Numbered from the stretch's first letter, positions 45,156 to 54,616 are shown. The stretch is DNA of 64,000 nt from Cohnella rhizosphaerae (GCF_029525575.1 NZ_JAPDIA010000008.1:1364001-1428000), one strand, 5' to 3'. Notes: generated from the letters alone by a model not told the origin. Translations and numbers: made by a program.

Positions 45156-45523
45156 CGGGCGGACGACAGATCCGGCCGGAGCTTGACCGCTTCGCCGAGG
45201 TAGACGTGGCGAATCTCGGCCTGCGTCGCCTCCGTATTCACGTGCACCATCAGCCGAATGCAGCGTTCGAGTCCGCCCTTGACGGGAATCTCGACCGAGC
45301 ACATCAACGGCACCAGCTCCCAGCCCGCCATTCTGCGAATCGCGCTCGCGGGGAACGTCGCGTCCAGATCCGGCGTCACCGTGATGAACACGCTGCAAAT
45401 GTCTTCGGGACGCGTGCCGTTCTCTTCGACGATCGCGCCCAGCAGCTCGATCGTCGCTTCTAATATAGGCGCCGCTTCATTGGCGTCCACCGTAATGGCG
45501 CCTCGAATGCCTCTCATGCTCAT
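45152..45523 (-). CDS. aroH: Chorismate mutase, AroH type
   Basis: Converts chorismate to prephenate. About 123 residues, trimeric AroH fold: MRGIRGAITVDANEAAPILE, NGTRPEDICSVFITVTPDLD, FPASAIRRMAGWELVPLMCS and IRLMVHVNTEATQAEIRHVY. ATG 45523 (MSMRGIRG) has GAGGAGG 10 nt upstream. Lies between aroB and trpE as in B. subtilis. Confidence 0.95.
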   Translation of the reverse strand: MSMRGIRGAITVDANEAAPILEATIELLGAIVEENGTRPEDICSVFITVTPDLDATFPASAIRRMAGWELVPLMCSVEIPVKGGLERCIRLMVHVNTEATQAEIRHVYLGEAVKLRPDLSSAR

Positions 45524-45528
45524 GCGCT

Positions 45529-46641
45529 TCAAGCCTCCTCTGTCAACCCTTCGACGATCTCTCTCACCCATGACGCGCTCACGTCGCGCCTGATCTCGAC
45601 GCTGCCGATCGACGTCGGCACGACGAATACCATGCTGCCTTCGCTGAACTTCTTGTCGTGCTGCATCGCCTTCATGATCTCGTCCGCGGCGAGATGCGCC
45701 GGAATGCGAACCGGCAATCCGAATTTGCGGAAAATCGCTTCCGTGCGGATCGCGATATCGTCTCCGTAGCCGAACCGCGCGGCGAGCCGGGCCGAGCCGA
45801 CCATGCCGATCGCGATCGCTTCGCCGTGCAGCAGCTCCCCGTACCCGGCCGCCGCCTCGAGCGCATGCCCAATCGTATGGCCGAGATTAAGTATCGCGCG
45901 CAGGTCATTCTCCCGCTCGTCCCTGGAGACGACGATCGACTTGACCTTGCAGCCTTCGTACAGCGCATATCCGAGCGCATCGGGGTCGAGCGCAAGCAGC
46001 CGCTCCGCGTTCTCCTCGCACCAATCGACGAACGCGGCGTCCCAGATCAGGCCGTGCTTGATCACCTCGGACAGGCCGGAACGCACCTCACGCATAGGCA
46101 GGCTGACGAGCGCGTCCAGATCGTACAGTACCGCTTCGGGCTGGTGAAAGGCGCCGATAATGTTCTTCGCGAGGCTGTGGTTGACAGCCGTCTTGCCGCC
46201 GACGCTGCTGTCGTGCGCGAGGATCGTCGTCGGCATCTGCACGAAGCGGACGCCGCGCATGTAGACGGCGGCGAGAAAGCCGGCCAGGTCGCCTACGACG
46301 CCGCCGCCGAGCGCGACGACCGTCGATTTGCGGTCGAGACCGCCCGTCAGGGCATCGGCGACGAGCGCGTCAAGCTGCGTGAGCGACTTGGACGATTCGC
46401 CGGAAGGCACGACGGACACGGCGACTTGGTACCCTGCGTCCTGGAGCGATTGCTTGATCCGATCCGCGTACAAGCCATGGACGGACGCGTCTGTGACGAG
46501 CAGCAGCGGCGAGCCTGCAGGCAAGCCCAGCCGCTTGAAATACTCGCCCGACTTCGCATGCAGGCCGGACCCGATGTAAATCGGATACGAGCGATCGCCG
46601 AGATCGACGGTCAGCTCGCGGATTTCTCCTGCCGCAGCCAT
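45529..46641 (-). CDS. aroB: 3-dehydroquinate synthase
   Basis: Converts DAHP to 3-dehydroquinate, with NAD and a divalent metal. 370 residues. STVVALGGGVVGDLAGFLAA, GVRFVQMPTTILAHDSSVGG, KTAVNHSLAKNIIGAFHQPE, and NLGHTIGHALEAAAGYGELL (metal His). ATG 46641 directly follows the aroC stop. Confidence 0.97.
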   Translation of the reverse strand: MAAAGEIRELTVDLGDRSYPIYIGSGLHAKSGEYFKRLGLPAGSPLLLVTDASVHGLYADRIKQSLQDAGYQVAVSVVPSGESSKSLTQLDALVADALTGGLDRKSTVVALGGGVVGDLAGFLAAVYMRGVRFVQMPTTILAHDSSVGGKTAVNHSLAKNIIGAFHQPEAVLYDLDALVSLPMREVRSGLSEVIKHGLIWDAAFVDWCEENAERLLALDPDALGYALYEGCKVKSIVVSRDERENDLRAILNLGHTIGHALEAAAGYGELLHGEAIAIGMVGSARLAARFGYGDDIAIRTEAIFRKFGLPVRIPAHLAADEIMKAMQHDKKFSEGSMVFVVPTSIGSVEIRRDVSASWVREIVEGLTEEA

Positions 46642-47817
46642 TTAGTAGTCCCTCGTCTGCTTCATATAATTGTCGTAGTTCGCGCGGATCTCTTCCATCG
46701 AATCTCCGCCGAACTTTTCAAGAAACGCCTTGGCGACTTCCCAGACGACGACGTTCTCCATCACGACGCTCGCCGCCGGCACCGCGCAGGCGTCCGAACG
46801 CTCGACCTGGGCCGTAAAAGGCTCGCGCGTATCGATATCGACGCTCTTGAGCGGCTTGTACAACGTGGGGATCGGCTTCATGACCCCGCGCACGACGATC
46901 GGCTCGCCGTTCGTCATGCCGCCCTCGAAGCCGCCAAGACGATTGCTCGCCCGGTGATAGCCCTTCTCCTCGGTATACAAAATCTCGTCGTGAACCTGCG
47001 AGCCCGGACGGTCCGCCGCCTCGAAGCCGATGCCGATCTCGACGCCCTTAAAGGCGTTGATCGACACGACCGCCTGCGCGATCCGGCCGTCGAGCTTGCG
47101 GTCCCATTGCACGTGGCTGCCGAGACCGATCGGCAATCCCGTCACGATGCACTCGACGACGCCGCCGATGGAATCTCCGTCCGCCTTCGTCTTGTCGATC
47201 AGCTCGATCATGCGCTGCTCCGTCTCCGCGTCGATGACGCGAACGGAGGAAGCCTCCGTGCGCTCGATCAGCTCGTCCACGCCGATGTCCGCGGGAAGCG
47301 GCGGCGCCTTGATGCCGCCGATCGAGACGACATGGCCGGCCACGCGAATGCCGAAATCGGCCAGCAGCTGCCTGGCGACGGCGCCGACCGCCACTCTCGC
47401 GGCCGTCTCCCTCGCGCTGGAACGCTCCAAAATGTTGCGAAGGTCCTTCTGCTCGTACTTGATGCCGCCGTTCAGGTCGGCATGGCCCGGACGCGGGCGA
47501 TGCACGCGGCGCTTGGCCTCGTCGCCCCCTTCGATCGGTTCCACGTTCATGACGGAGGTCCAGTGCTTCCAGTCGTTGTTGGCGACGACGAGCGCGACCG
47601 GGGCGCCGGTCGTGCGGCCATGGCGCACGCCGCCCACGATCTGGGCCGTATCCTGTTCGATCTGCATCCGCCGACCGCGTCCGTGTCCCTTTTGTCTGCG
47701 CTGAAGCTGGAAGTTAAGCGCTTCGAAATCCAGCTCAAGATTGCTTGGCAAGCCTTCGATAATAGCGGTAAGCTGCGGACCGTGCGTCTCGCCCGCGGTT
47801 AAGTAACGTAGTGTCAA
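46642..47817 (-). CDS. aroC: Chorismate synthase
   Basis: FMN-dependent last step of the shikimate pathway. 391 residues. LRYLTAGETHGPQLTAIIEG, RRQKGHGRGRRMQIEQDTAQ, GVRHGRTTGAPVALVVANND, GGIKYEQKDLRNILERSSAR, and the C-terminal NRLGGFEGGMTNGEPIVVRG. TTG 47817 is chosen because GGGGAGGA lies 6 nt upstream and the family start is MLRYLTAGESHG. First gene of the aroC-aroB-aroH string. Confidence 0.96.
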   Translation of the reverse strand: MTLRYLTAGETHGPQLTAIIEGLPSNLELDFEALNFQLQRRQKGHGRGRRMQIEQDTAQIVGGVRHGRTTGAPVALVVANNDWKHWTSVMNVEPIEGGDEAKRRVHRPRPGHADLNGGIKYEQKDLRNILERSSARETAARVAVGAVARQLLADFGIRVAGHVVSIGGIKAPPLPADIGVDELIERTEASSVRVIDAETEQRMIELIDKTKADGDSIGGVVECIVTGLPIGLGSHVQWDRKLDGRIAQAVVSINAFKGVEIGIGFEAADRPGSQVHDEILYTEEKGYHRASNRLGGFEGGMTNGEPIVVRGVMKPIPTLYKPLKSVDIDTREPFTAQVERSDACAVPAASVVMENVVVWEVAKAFLEKFGGDSMEEIRANYDNYMKQTRDY

Positions 47818-47862
47818 GTGAGTTCCTCCCCGAGTCTTGCGGCAACCCGAATACTTTCGTTT

Positions 47863-47892
47863 ATTATAGTACAGCGTTAAAGCTTTTGACAA
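47863..47892 (-). promoter_or_regulatory. SigmaA promoter of aroC-aroB-aroH
   Basis: Minus strand -35 TTGTCA (47887-47892), 18-bp spacer, perfect -10 TATAAT (47863-47868). Confidence 0.78.
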
Positions 47893-47951
47893 GAAAAGAG
47901 CCCGCCCATACGGACGGACCGGAACAAGGTACGGCGGCACTCGACGCCGCT

Positions 47952-48143
47952 TCAGTCGCGGGAGCCGGCCAAATCCCGGCTGCCTTCGCCGGGGACGGCA
48001 TCATCCATCGCCGATAGACGGGCTTGTACGGCTTCCGGCACCAGACCGAGCAGCGACGGATGCTCGAGCCCCAGTATTTGCGCGCATTCCTGCGCCGTGA
48101 CGAGCCCGCTTCGGTAGGCTTCGATCGCTTTGCGCTTGTCCAT
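47952..48143 (-). CDS. Small uncharacterised protein
   Basis: 63 residues: MDKRKAIEAYRSGLVTAQEC followed by AQILGLEHPSLLGLV, a helix-turn-helix-like pair, and an acidic tail. GGAGGGTGTC precedes ATG 48143, which supports translation. No family recognised; it lies between cheR and aroC, so it may be a tail of the cheR operon. Confidence 0.5.
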   Translation of the reverse strand: MDKRKAIEAYRSGLVTAQECAQILGLEHPSLLGLVPEAVQARLSAMDDAVPGEGSRDLAGSRD

Positions 48144-48196
48144 GACACCCTCCGCTGCCTCAGGATCGCTCCTAGTATCGCGCAGCGGAGGCCGCT

Positions 48197-49009
48197 TCAT
48201 ACGATGCGGCGATAGAAAAACGTATCGGCCGTCTCGAGTCCGTATTGGCCGGGGGAGAAGATCTGTTCGGTGCTCCCGACGAAGAGGATGCCGCCCGGCT
48301 TCAGCGCTTTGGCGAACTTTTCGTACAACTGCTGCTTCGCTTCCTCGGTGAAATAAATCATGACGTTGCGGCAGACGATCAGGTCGAACCCGTCCTGGAA
48401 CGTATCGAACAGCAGGTTCTGCTTCTGGAATCGGACGGCGCGCTTCAGACGTTCGTCGATCTGGAAGACGTCTCCGCCGCCTTTTAAATAAATCTCCGCC
48501 ATGTCTTTGGGCACTTCCCGAATCGAGCGTTCCGGATAGACGCCGGTCTTGGCTTTGGCGAGCACGCCGTCGTCGATGTCGGTCGCGAGCAGCGTCGCCT
48601 GCCCCAGGGCGCCGAGCCGGTCGAGAATCATCGCGATCGTATAAGGCTCTTCGCCCGTCGAGCATGCGGCGCTCCACACTTTGAGCTTCGGCGAACGCTT
48701 GATCATGTCCGGCAGGAAGCGGTCCATGAGCATGGTCCAGCGGTTCGGGTTGCGCCAAAATTCGGAGACGTTGATCGTCATGCGGTCCAAAAATTCATTG
48801 CGGAGACGCGGCTCGTCCATAATGGCTTTAAAGTAGGAATGAAAATCGGCAAATCCGTTCTTGACGCGCAGCGTCGTCAGCCGCCTGCGCATTTGCGTTT
48901 CTTTGTACTGCGAGAGATCGATGGAAGTCGCCTTGCGGACGTTCGCGATGAAGTTGGCGAAATCCTCGTCCTCCGGCGTCATCCGCGCTGAATGTTCGCT
49001 CATGCCCAT
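48197..49009 (-). CDS. cheR: Chemotaxis protein methyltransferase CheR
   Basis: SAM-dependent methylation of glutamates on chemoreceptors. 270 residues. N-terminal helical domain (DFANFIANVRKATSIDLSQY, QMRRRLTTLRVKNGFADFHS), then NVSEFWRNPNRWTMLMDRFL, WSAACSTGEEPYTIAMILDR (SAM loop), LATDIDDGVLAKAKTGVYPE and FDLIVCRNVMIYFTEEAKQQ. Same place as in B. subtilis (after ndk). Second Met (MSEHS) is a possible alternative start. Confidence 0.95.
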   Translation of the reverse strand: MGMSEHSARMTPEDEDFANFIANVRKATSIDLSQYKETQMRRRLTTLRVKNGFADFHSYFKAIMDEPRLRNEFLDRMTINVSEFWRNPNRWTMLMDRFLPDMIKRSPKLKVWSAACSTGEEPYTIAMILDRLGALGQATLLATDIDDGVLAKAKTGVYPERSIREVPKDMAEIYLKGGGDVFQIDERLKRAVRFQKQNLLFDTFQDGFDLIVCRNVMIYFTEEAKQQLYEKFAKALKPGGILFVGSTEQIFSPGQYGLETADTFFYRRIV

Positions 49010-49042
49010 GCTCCCCGTCGGTTCGTAACCCTTGCCTAGTCG

Positions 49043-49487
49043 CTAGATCCACACCTGAATGACTTTTTCGTAGTCGAGCAGTTCATCTTCGGCAAAAAAA
49101 GATGCCGATCTCGCGAACCGCGCTGTCGTGCGAATCCGAGCCGTGAATCAAGTTGTAATTCGTATGTATCGCGTAATCTCCGCGAATCGTGCCCGGCGCC
49201 GCCTCGATCCCGCTCGTCTTGCCGATCAAGTGCCGGGCTGCGGCGACGGCGTCGTCTCCCTCCCATACCATGGCGAACACGGGACCGGCGGTGATAAAAG
49301 CAATGAGCCGGTCGTAGAAATCCTTGCCTTTGTGTTCCGCGTAATGGCGTTCGGCCAGCTCCGGCGTTACCCGCATAAGCTTGGCGGCGATGAGCTTCAA
49401 TCCCTTGCGCTCGAATCGGCCGACGATCTCCCCGATCAATCCGCGCTCGATGCCGTCAGGCTTTACCATGAGATACGTGCGTTCCAT
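49043..49487 (-). CDS. ndk: Nucleoside diphosphate kinase (one extra base near the 3' end)
   Basis: Transfers gamma-phosphate between NTPs and NDPs through a phospho-His. About 147 residues. MERTYLMVKPDGIERGLIGE, KGKDFYDRLIAFITAGPVFA, and NLIHGSDSHDSAVREIGIFF, with the active His in the GTIRGDYAIHTNYNLIHGSD region. An A7 run at 49094-49100 should be six; the corrected end is FFAEDELLDYEKVIQVWI, stop 49043. Confidence 0.94.
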
Positions 49488-49564
49488 CGTTCAACCCCCT
49501 GTCATACGAAAGGCCTGTCCGGCGCCTCCGCGGCATTTCCACCATTTTACCACAACCGTGTCGA

Positions 49565-50539
49565 TTAATAGCTTCTTTGCGCCACAAATCTCGCGATATC
49601 GGACAAATTTTTGCGCGCGGGGATGGCAGGCAAGCCTTCAAGCAGCTTGAGCGCCTTGGCCATGTATCGTTCCGCCAGCGCTTCGGCCTGCCGGATGCCC
49701 GCGCTGCCCCGCACGAGCTTGACCGCCGCGCTCGAGTCGGCATTGCCGCCCGCGGCCTGAATGCGGGCGATCTCGCCCAGCAGCTTGTCCCGAAGCGCCG
49801 GCTCCTGCAGCGCAAAGAGTACGGGCAGCGTAATGTTCCCTTGACGCAGATCGCTGCCCGGCGGCTTGCCGATCGCTTTTTCCGTGCCGCACAGATCGAG
49901 CAGGTCGTCCGTGATTTGAAAAAGCATGCCGACGTTGTAGCCGTACCGGTACAGGATGTCGCACTGCTTTTTCGGCGCGCCCGCCGCCATCGCGCCGAGC
50001 TGGCAGCTAATGGCGATGAGCAGCGCCGTCTTGCGGCGAATGCGGAGCAAATAATTGCGGACGCTCTGCTCCGTGTTGAAAAAATCGCGAATCTGCTCCA
50101 TCTCGCCGATACACATCTGGACGATCGCCCCGGACAAAATCTGATGGATGCGCGGATGCGCGAGCTCCGTCGCGATGACGAGCGATTTGCCGTGCAGGTA
50201 ATCGCCGGTAAACATCGCGATGCGGTTGTCCCACTTTGCCTTGACCGTCGGCTGTCCGCGGCGCGTATCCGCGTCGTCGATCACGTCGTCGTGCACGAGC
50301 GACGCCATATGAATGAGCTCGAGCGGCACGGCGACCCGCTTGAGCTGATCGAGCGAATATTCGCCGAACTTGCCCGACAGCAGCACGAAAACCGGACGCA
50401 GCCGCTTGCCGCCCGCCTTGAGCAGGTGCAGCGCAGAATCGTTCAGCAGCGGCAGGTCGCTGGCGACGCTGCTCGCCAGCGCGTCCTCGATCGCCTGCAG
50501 ATCGGATTTGAGTGAAGCGTAGAGCTGCATCAACTTCAT
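49565..50539 (-). CDS. hepT: Heptaprenyl diphosphate synthase component II (polyprenyl synthetase)
   Basis: Elongates FPP with IPP to the C35 side chain of menaquinone, together with HepS. 324 residues. First Asp motif HDDVIDDADTRRGQPT, KAGGKRLRPVFVLL, second motif QITDDLLDLCGTEKAIGKPP, and DLRQGNITLPVLFAL. ATG 50539. Confidence 0.93.
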   Translation of the reverse strand: MKLMQLYASLKSDLQAIEDALASSVASDLPLLNDSALHLLKAGGKRLRPVFVLLSGKFGEYSLDQLKRVAVPLELIHMASLVHDDVIDDADTRRGQPTVKAKWDNRIAMFTGDYLHGKSLVIATELAHPRIHQILSGAIVQMCIGEMEQIRDFFNTEQSVRNYLLRIRRKTALLIAISCQLGAMAAGAPKKQCDILYRYGYNVGMLFQITDDLLDLCGTEKAIGKPPGSDLRQGNITLPVLFALQEPALRDKLLGEIARIQAAGGNADSSAAVKLVRGSAGIRQAEALAERYMAKALKLLEGLPAIPARKNLSDIARFVAQRSY

Positions 50540-50554
50540 ATAGTCACCTTCGGT

Positions 50555-51436
50555 TCATTGTGGTGGTGCCGCCGGCGCCGCGACCGGACCGGCCGAGCGC
50601 CATTCTTCGATCGAGACATCCTTGTCCATATAGCCGAGCTCGCGCGCATATTTGAAAAACAGGGATAGCCCTTCGCGTTGACCCGCGCCGAAATCATGGT
50701 TCAGTCCGCCGAAATAGCCTTCCCAATAAGCCTCGGTCCCGCCGACGGTGCGCAGCGCGTGCGCGATCACCGGTCGCATGTCGCCGTACGATATCCGCTT
50801 CGAAGCGACCAGCGCCTCGTAGATCTCCATGATGTCCGCAGGCTTCGCGGCCGCAGCCTCGCGCCTGACCGCCCATACCGCGAACGTCATCCACATGCCG
50901 GTAAACCGATACCAGCTGTCCGACAAATCGACAACCTCGTACCCCCGGCTTTTCCAGGAGGCCCGAATGGCGTGATCGCCGATAAGCAGCGCGGCGTCCG
51001 CTTGCTTCAGCATCGCTTCGAGATCCGGTTCGGCGGATTCGTACACCGGATGTCCCCCGTGGAATTTTTCCATCAAAATTTTCAAGAGGTTCACCGAGGT
51101 CGCGGAAGTGGTCGTCATGGCGATCCTGCCGCCGTCCAGCACCTTTTCGAGCGGCGACTTCAGGAACAGCAGGATCGACTGCACCGGGCCGCGGGCGCTC
51201 ACCGACAGATTCGGAAGCAGCACGTAGTCTTCGCTGTTGAGGCCGTAAGCGAACGAAGAAATGCCGGCCATGTCGATCTCGCCTTCGCGCAGCCGGCGGT
51301 TGAGCTCGGCGGGCATCGCCCGCACCAGCTCCGGCGCGCACCGGAGGCGCGCCGGCTCAAAGTGATGAAAGATCGGCCAAACGTTCGTATAGTCGATTCT
51401 GCCGATCCGGATCGGCTCCGTTCGGTCACGATTCAT
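50555..51436 (-). CDS. mqnA: Chorismate dehydratase MqnA (futalosine menaquinone pathway)
   Basis: Removes water from chorismate to give 3-[(1-carboxyvinyl)oxy]benzoate. 293 residues, periplasmic-binding-like fold: IRIGRIDYTNVWPIFHHF, MPAELNRRLREGEIDMAGIS, SIAYG-like SFAYGLNSEDYVLLPNLSVS, and ADAALLIGDHAIRASW. Together with UbiA/UbiX-type genes on both sides it shows that menaquinone is made by the futalosine branch. Overlaps the ubiX stop by 11 nt. Confidence 0.9.
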   Translation of the reverse strand: MNRDRTEPIRIGRIDYTNVWPIFHHFEPARLRCAPELVRAMPAELNRRLREGEIDMAGISSFAYGLNSEDYVLLPNLSVSARGPVQSILLFLKSPLEKVLDGGRIAMTTTSATSVNLLKILMEKFHGGHPVYESAEPDLEAMLKQADAALLIGDHAIRASWKSRGYEVVDLSDSWYRFTGMWMTFAVWAVRREAAAAKPADIMEIYEALVASKRISYGDMRPVIAHALRTVGGTEAYWEGYFGGLNHDFGAGQREGLSLFFKYARELGYMDKDVSIEEWRSAGPVAAPAAPPQ

Positions 51437-52049
51437 TGCTTTCGCCCCATCTGCTGAATAAATGATGATCCAGACCCATGACGTCCATGATCTTGCCGGT
51501 CATGAACCTGACGACGTCTTTCAGCGATTGCGGCCCCTGGTAAAAGGCGGGCATCGCCGGAATGATGCGCACGCCGATGCGCGCCAGCTTCAACATGTTT
51601 TCCAAATGCACGGCGTTCAGGGGCGTCTCGCGCGGCACCAGCAGCAGCGGACGGCCTTCCTTCATCGTGACGTCGGCCGCCCGCGTCATCAGGTTATCCG
51701 AGCTGCCGTGAGCGATCGCGGACAGCGTCCCCATCGAGCAAGGTACGACGACCATCCCCTCGCTGCGGAACGAACCGCTCGCGATCGCCGCGCCGATGTC
51801 GCCTGGCGGATAATAGACCAGTTCGCCGCCTTCGATTCCGGAAAAGGCATCGGCCACGGAAGCGGCGCGCTTGGCTGCGTTCCAGCCCAGCTCCTCCTTG
51901 AGCACGCGCCACCCGGCTTCGGAAATGACCAGATGGACGTCGATGCCCGCTTGAAGCAGCTCCCTGCACAAGCTGATGCCGTATACGGCGCCGCTCGCGC
52001 CGGTAATGCCGACCGTCCAGCGGCGAGGACGTTCTCCGCGCCTCACCAT
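51426..52049 (-). CDS. ubiX: UbiX-type flavin prenyltransferase
   Basis: Makes prenylated FMN for UbiD-type decarboxylases. 207 residues: VGITGASGAVYGISLCRELL, VHLVISEAGWRVLKEELGW, GSFRSEGMVVVPCSMGTLSA, IAHGSSDNLMTRAADVTMKE, RPLLLVPRETPLNAVHLENM. In futalosine organisms a UbiX/UbiD pair decarboxylates the naphthoate. ATG 52049 overlaps the end of ubiA by 7 nt. Confidence 0.92.
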   Translation of the reverse strand: MVRRGERPRRWTVGITGASGAVYGISLCRELLQAGIDVHLVISEAGWRVLKEELGWNAAKRAASVADAFSGIEGGELVYYPPGDIGAAIASGSFRSEGMVVVPCSMGTLSAIAHGSSDNLMTRAADVTMKEGRPLLLVPRETPLNAVHLENMLKLARIGVRIIPAMPAFYQGPQSLKDVVRFMTGKIMDVMGLDHHLFSRWGESNES

Positions 52050-52918
52050 GCGCGCACCAGCACGAGATCGATAAAGGTGAATACGAACAGTACCGTGCTG
52101 AGCACGCCGTTCATCGTAAAGAAAGCGGCGTTCAGCTTGCTCAAATCGTTCGGCTTGACGAGCTGATGCTCGTAATACAGCAGCACGGCCGCAACCAGCG
52201 TACCGGCCAAATACCACCAGCTGAGGTCCGTCATCGCGAGCAGCAAAACGAAACCGGCGAGCGTGACGACATGCATGATTCTGGCCGTCGTCAAGGCCGT
52301 GGCGATGCCGAAGCGCGCCGGGTACGAATACAGGCCTTCTTTGCGGTCGAAGTCGACGTCCTGGCAGGCGTATATAATATCGAAGCCGGTAGACCAAAGC
52401 GCGACCGCCGCGAACAGCACGACGGCCGGCCATGTGATCGTCCCGGTAACGGCGACCCAGCCGCCGAGCGGCGCGAGTCCGAGCGTCAGTCCGAGCACCA
52501 GATGGCAAGCCCAGGTGAAGCGTTTGGTGTAGGAATAAATGACCGTCATGAATACCGCGATCGGCATCAGTTTGAGCGCCAGCGGATTGAGCTGCGAAGC
52601 CGCCCAGAACAGCAACGCGAAAGATACGACGACGAACAGCACCGCCTCGGATGACTTCAGCAATCCCGCGGGGATCGCCCGGCCGGCCGTTCGCGGATTG
52701 CGCGCGTCTATGGCTTTGTCGATGATGCGGTTCAGACTCATCGCGGCCGTCCGAGCGCCGACCATGGCGAGCAGGATCCACCCGCACTGCGCCCAGGAGG
52801 GCAGCTCGCGGTTGACGGTGACGGAACCGAGAATCGTGCCGACATAGGCGAACGGAAGCGCGAATATCGTATGTTCGAACTTAATCATTTCAAGGAAAAT
52901 CTTTAACTTCCGAATCAT
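52043..52918 (-). CDS. UbiA-family prenyltransferase (MqnP-like)
   Basis: Membrane enzyme that attaches the polyprenyl chain to an aromatic acid. 291 residues, about eight helices. First Asp motif NRIIDKAIDARNPRTAGR; second, YACQDVDFDRKEGLYSYPAR. Also ALPFAYVGTILGSVTVNREL at the N-terminus. In this cluster the acceptor is probably 1,4-dihydroxy-6-naphthoate (MqnP role). Overlaps menG by 4 nt. Confidence 0.9.
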   Translation of the reverse strand: MIRKLKIFLEMIKFEHTIFALPFAYVGTILGSVTVNRELPSWAQCGWILLAMVGARTAAMSLNRIIDKAIDARNPRTAGRAIPAGLLKSSEAVLFVVVSFALLFWAASQLNPLALKLMPIAVFMTVIYSYTKRFTWACHLVLGLTLGLAPLGGWVAVTGTITWPAVVLFAAVALWSTGFDIIYACQDVDFDRKEGLYSYPARFGIATALTTARIMHVVTLAGFVLLLAMTDLSWWYLAGTLVAAVLLYYEHQLVKPNDLSKLNAAFFTMNGVLSTVLFVFTFIDLVLVRAW

Positions 52919-53643
52919 GCCCGTTCATTCCCTTTCTTCCCCATATGCAGCGCGGCTACGCCGCCGGCCAGCGGATACGCGCGCACTTCCTGCAGGCCCG
53001 CCTCTCCGAACATCTCGGCAAGCCTCGGCAGGTCGGGAAAATCGGCCAGCGACTCTGGCAGCCAGCGGTACTGGTCGTACTTGCGCGCCACGAGCTTGCC
53101 GAGCAGGGGCATCAGCTTTTTGAAGTAAAAATAGTAGATGGCTTTAAAAGGCTGCCAGCCAGGCTTGGACATCTCGAGGCAGACGACCTGGCCGCCAGGC
53201 TTGACGACGCGTCGCATCTCGGCGAGCACTCTGGCGTAATCCGGCACGTTGCGCAATCCGAAGCCGATCGTGACGTAATCGAACGTATTGTCCGCAAAGG
53301 GAAGCTCCATCGCATTGCCCTGCACGAGTTCGATTTGGTTGTCCAGCCCTTTTTGCTTGACCTTCTCCTTGCCTACCGCCAGCATGCCGGCACTGAAGTC
53401 CAGGCCGACGGTTCGGCCTGTGCCGCTCGCCTCCGCCAGCGCGATCGTCCAATCGCACGTGCCGCAGCACAGATCCAGCGAGGTCCCGCCGCTCTTAACG
53501 TTCATCTTGCGCATGGTGAACTTCCGCCAAGCCTTGTGGCGGCGGAAGCTGATAATGTCGTTCATCATATCGTACTTCGGCGCGATGCTCTCGAAGACGG
53601 AATGAACGTGATTCTGCTTGGACTTCGCATCCATTCTGGTCAT
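52915..53643 (-). CDS. menG: Demethylmenaquinone methyltransferase
   Basis: SAM-dependent methylation of demethylmenaquinone, last menaquinone step. 242 residues. VHSVFESIAPKYDMMNDIIS, SLDLCCGTCDWTIALAEASG (SAM loop), VQGNAMELPFADNTFDYVTI, GFGLRNVPDYARVLAEMRRV. ATG 53643 overlaps the hepS stop (ATGA) and lies 5 nt from AAGGAG. Confidence 0.95.
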   Translation of the reverse strand: MTRMDAKSKQNHVHSVFESIAPKYDMMNDIISFRRHKAWRKFTMRKMNVKSGGTSLDLCCGTCDWTIALAEASGTGRTVGLDFSAGMLAVGKEKVKQKGLDNQIELVQGNAMELPFADNTFDYVTIGFGLRNVPDYARVLAEMRRVVKPGGQVVCLEMSKPGWQPFKAIYYFYFKKLMPLLGKLVARKYDQYRWLPESLADFPDLPRLAEMFGEAGLQEVRAYPLAGGVAALHMGKKGNERA

Positions 53644-54518
53644 CCCAACTCCTTGATCGCCGCGGCCGGCACCCACGCCGGTCCGTGCAGAAACGGTTCG
53701 ATTAAATTCGCCAGCTCCGCCGCCAGCTTGTCGGACGGAAGCTTGGGCAGCATCGCCTGAAGCTGTCCCGCCGACTGCCTGAGCAGCGCAACCAGCTTGT
53801 CCGCCACGCCGTACTTGTCCATCAGCTGGCGCAGCAGGCCGTGATCGTCCGACCGCTCCTCGAGCGCTCTCCGGTCTTCGGCGCTGCCTTCGCCCATCAC
53901 ATGCCAAACGCCCCAGCTCCCACTCAATTCATCCGGACGCTGAAGACGCAGCAGCTCTTGAAGCAGCAGCTCGCACCTCGAAAAGCGTTCGACGAGCTCG
54001 GGCCAAAGCTTGGCGTACATGCCGCTCATCAGATGGCCGAACGACATGAAAAGAACGCCACGGATCGCTGAACCGTAGCTGACGTATTCTTCCGCGTTCA
54101 CGCGCATCTGCTTCATTTTGCCGTACAACGACATTTTGATCCGATTCACTTCGCATACCGCTTCGCTCAGCCGCTTGACCGTCTCGATCTGACCGGCCTG
54201 CGATAGCAGATGATAAAAGCGACCGCTGAAATAGTCGCCTGCCAGCACCTTCATCTGCCGGGCTCGCATTTGCTTCGTTTGCGCCTTCGCGCCGCTCTCC
54301 TCGTTCTCGACGAGATCGTGCGTGTCGAGCCCCAACTGAACCAACGAGGTCGCGAGCGGATACAGCTCAGCCTGCCCGCCCAGCTCCTGCAGGTCCGCAA
54401 GCACGGCTTGAAGCAGACGAACGCGTCCTTCCGGGAACTCGGGCAGGTCCGTATGCCTGGCGATCATATCGTATTCTGTATATTTGCGGGCTAATTGCGC
54501 GATCGGTTTTCGTGTCAT
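53640..54518 (-). CDS. hepS: Heptaprenyl diphosphate synthase component I
   Basis: Small regulatory subunit that sets HepT product length. About 292 residues, helical. RARQMKVLAGDYFSGRFYHL and LLSQAGQIETVKRLSEAVCE correspond to the conserved HepS region. ATG 54518 has GGAGG 6 nt upstream; the longer frame lacks a site. Operon hepS-menG-ubiA-ubiX-mqnA-hepT. Confidence 0.88.
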   Translation of the reverse strand: MTRKPIAQLARKYTEYDMIARHTDLPEFPEGRVRLLQAVLADLQELGGQAELYPLATSLVQLGLDTHDLVENEESGAKAQTKQMRARQMKVLAGDYFSGRFYHLLSQAGQIETVKRLSEAVCEVNRIKMSLYGKMKQMRVNAEEYVSYGSAIRGVLFMSFGHLMSGMYAKLWPELVERFSRCELLLQELLRLQRPDELSGSWGVWHVMGEGSAEDRRALEERSDDHGLLRQLMDKYGVADKLVALLRQSAGQLQAMLPKLPSDKLAAELANLIEPFLHGPAWVPAAAIKELG

Positions 54519-54616
54519 GTTCAGCCTCCGGAGTTGCAAAACGCGGGTGTCGTCGCTTTTTTAATTGATTAATTATAACATAACCGTTTGCGCGCCGCAT
54601 GAGACGCGTCAACCGT

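Noticed and set aside
45658..47802. 714-codon plus-strand open frame
   Set aside because: It runs antisense to aroB and aroC, which carry full family motifs.
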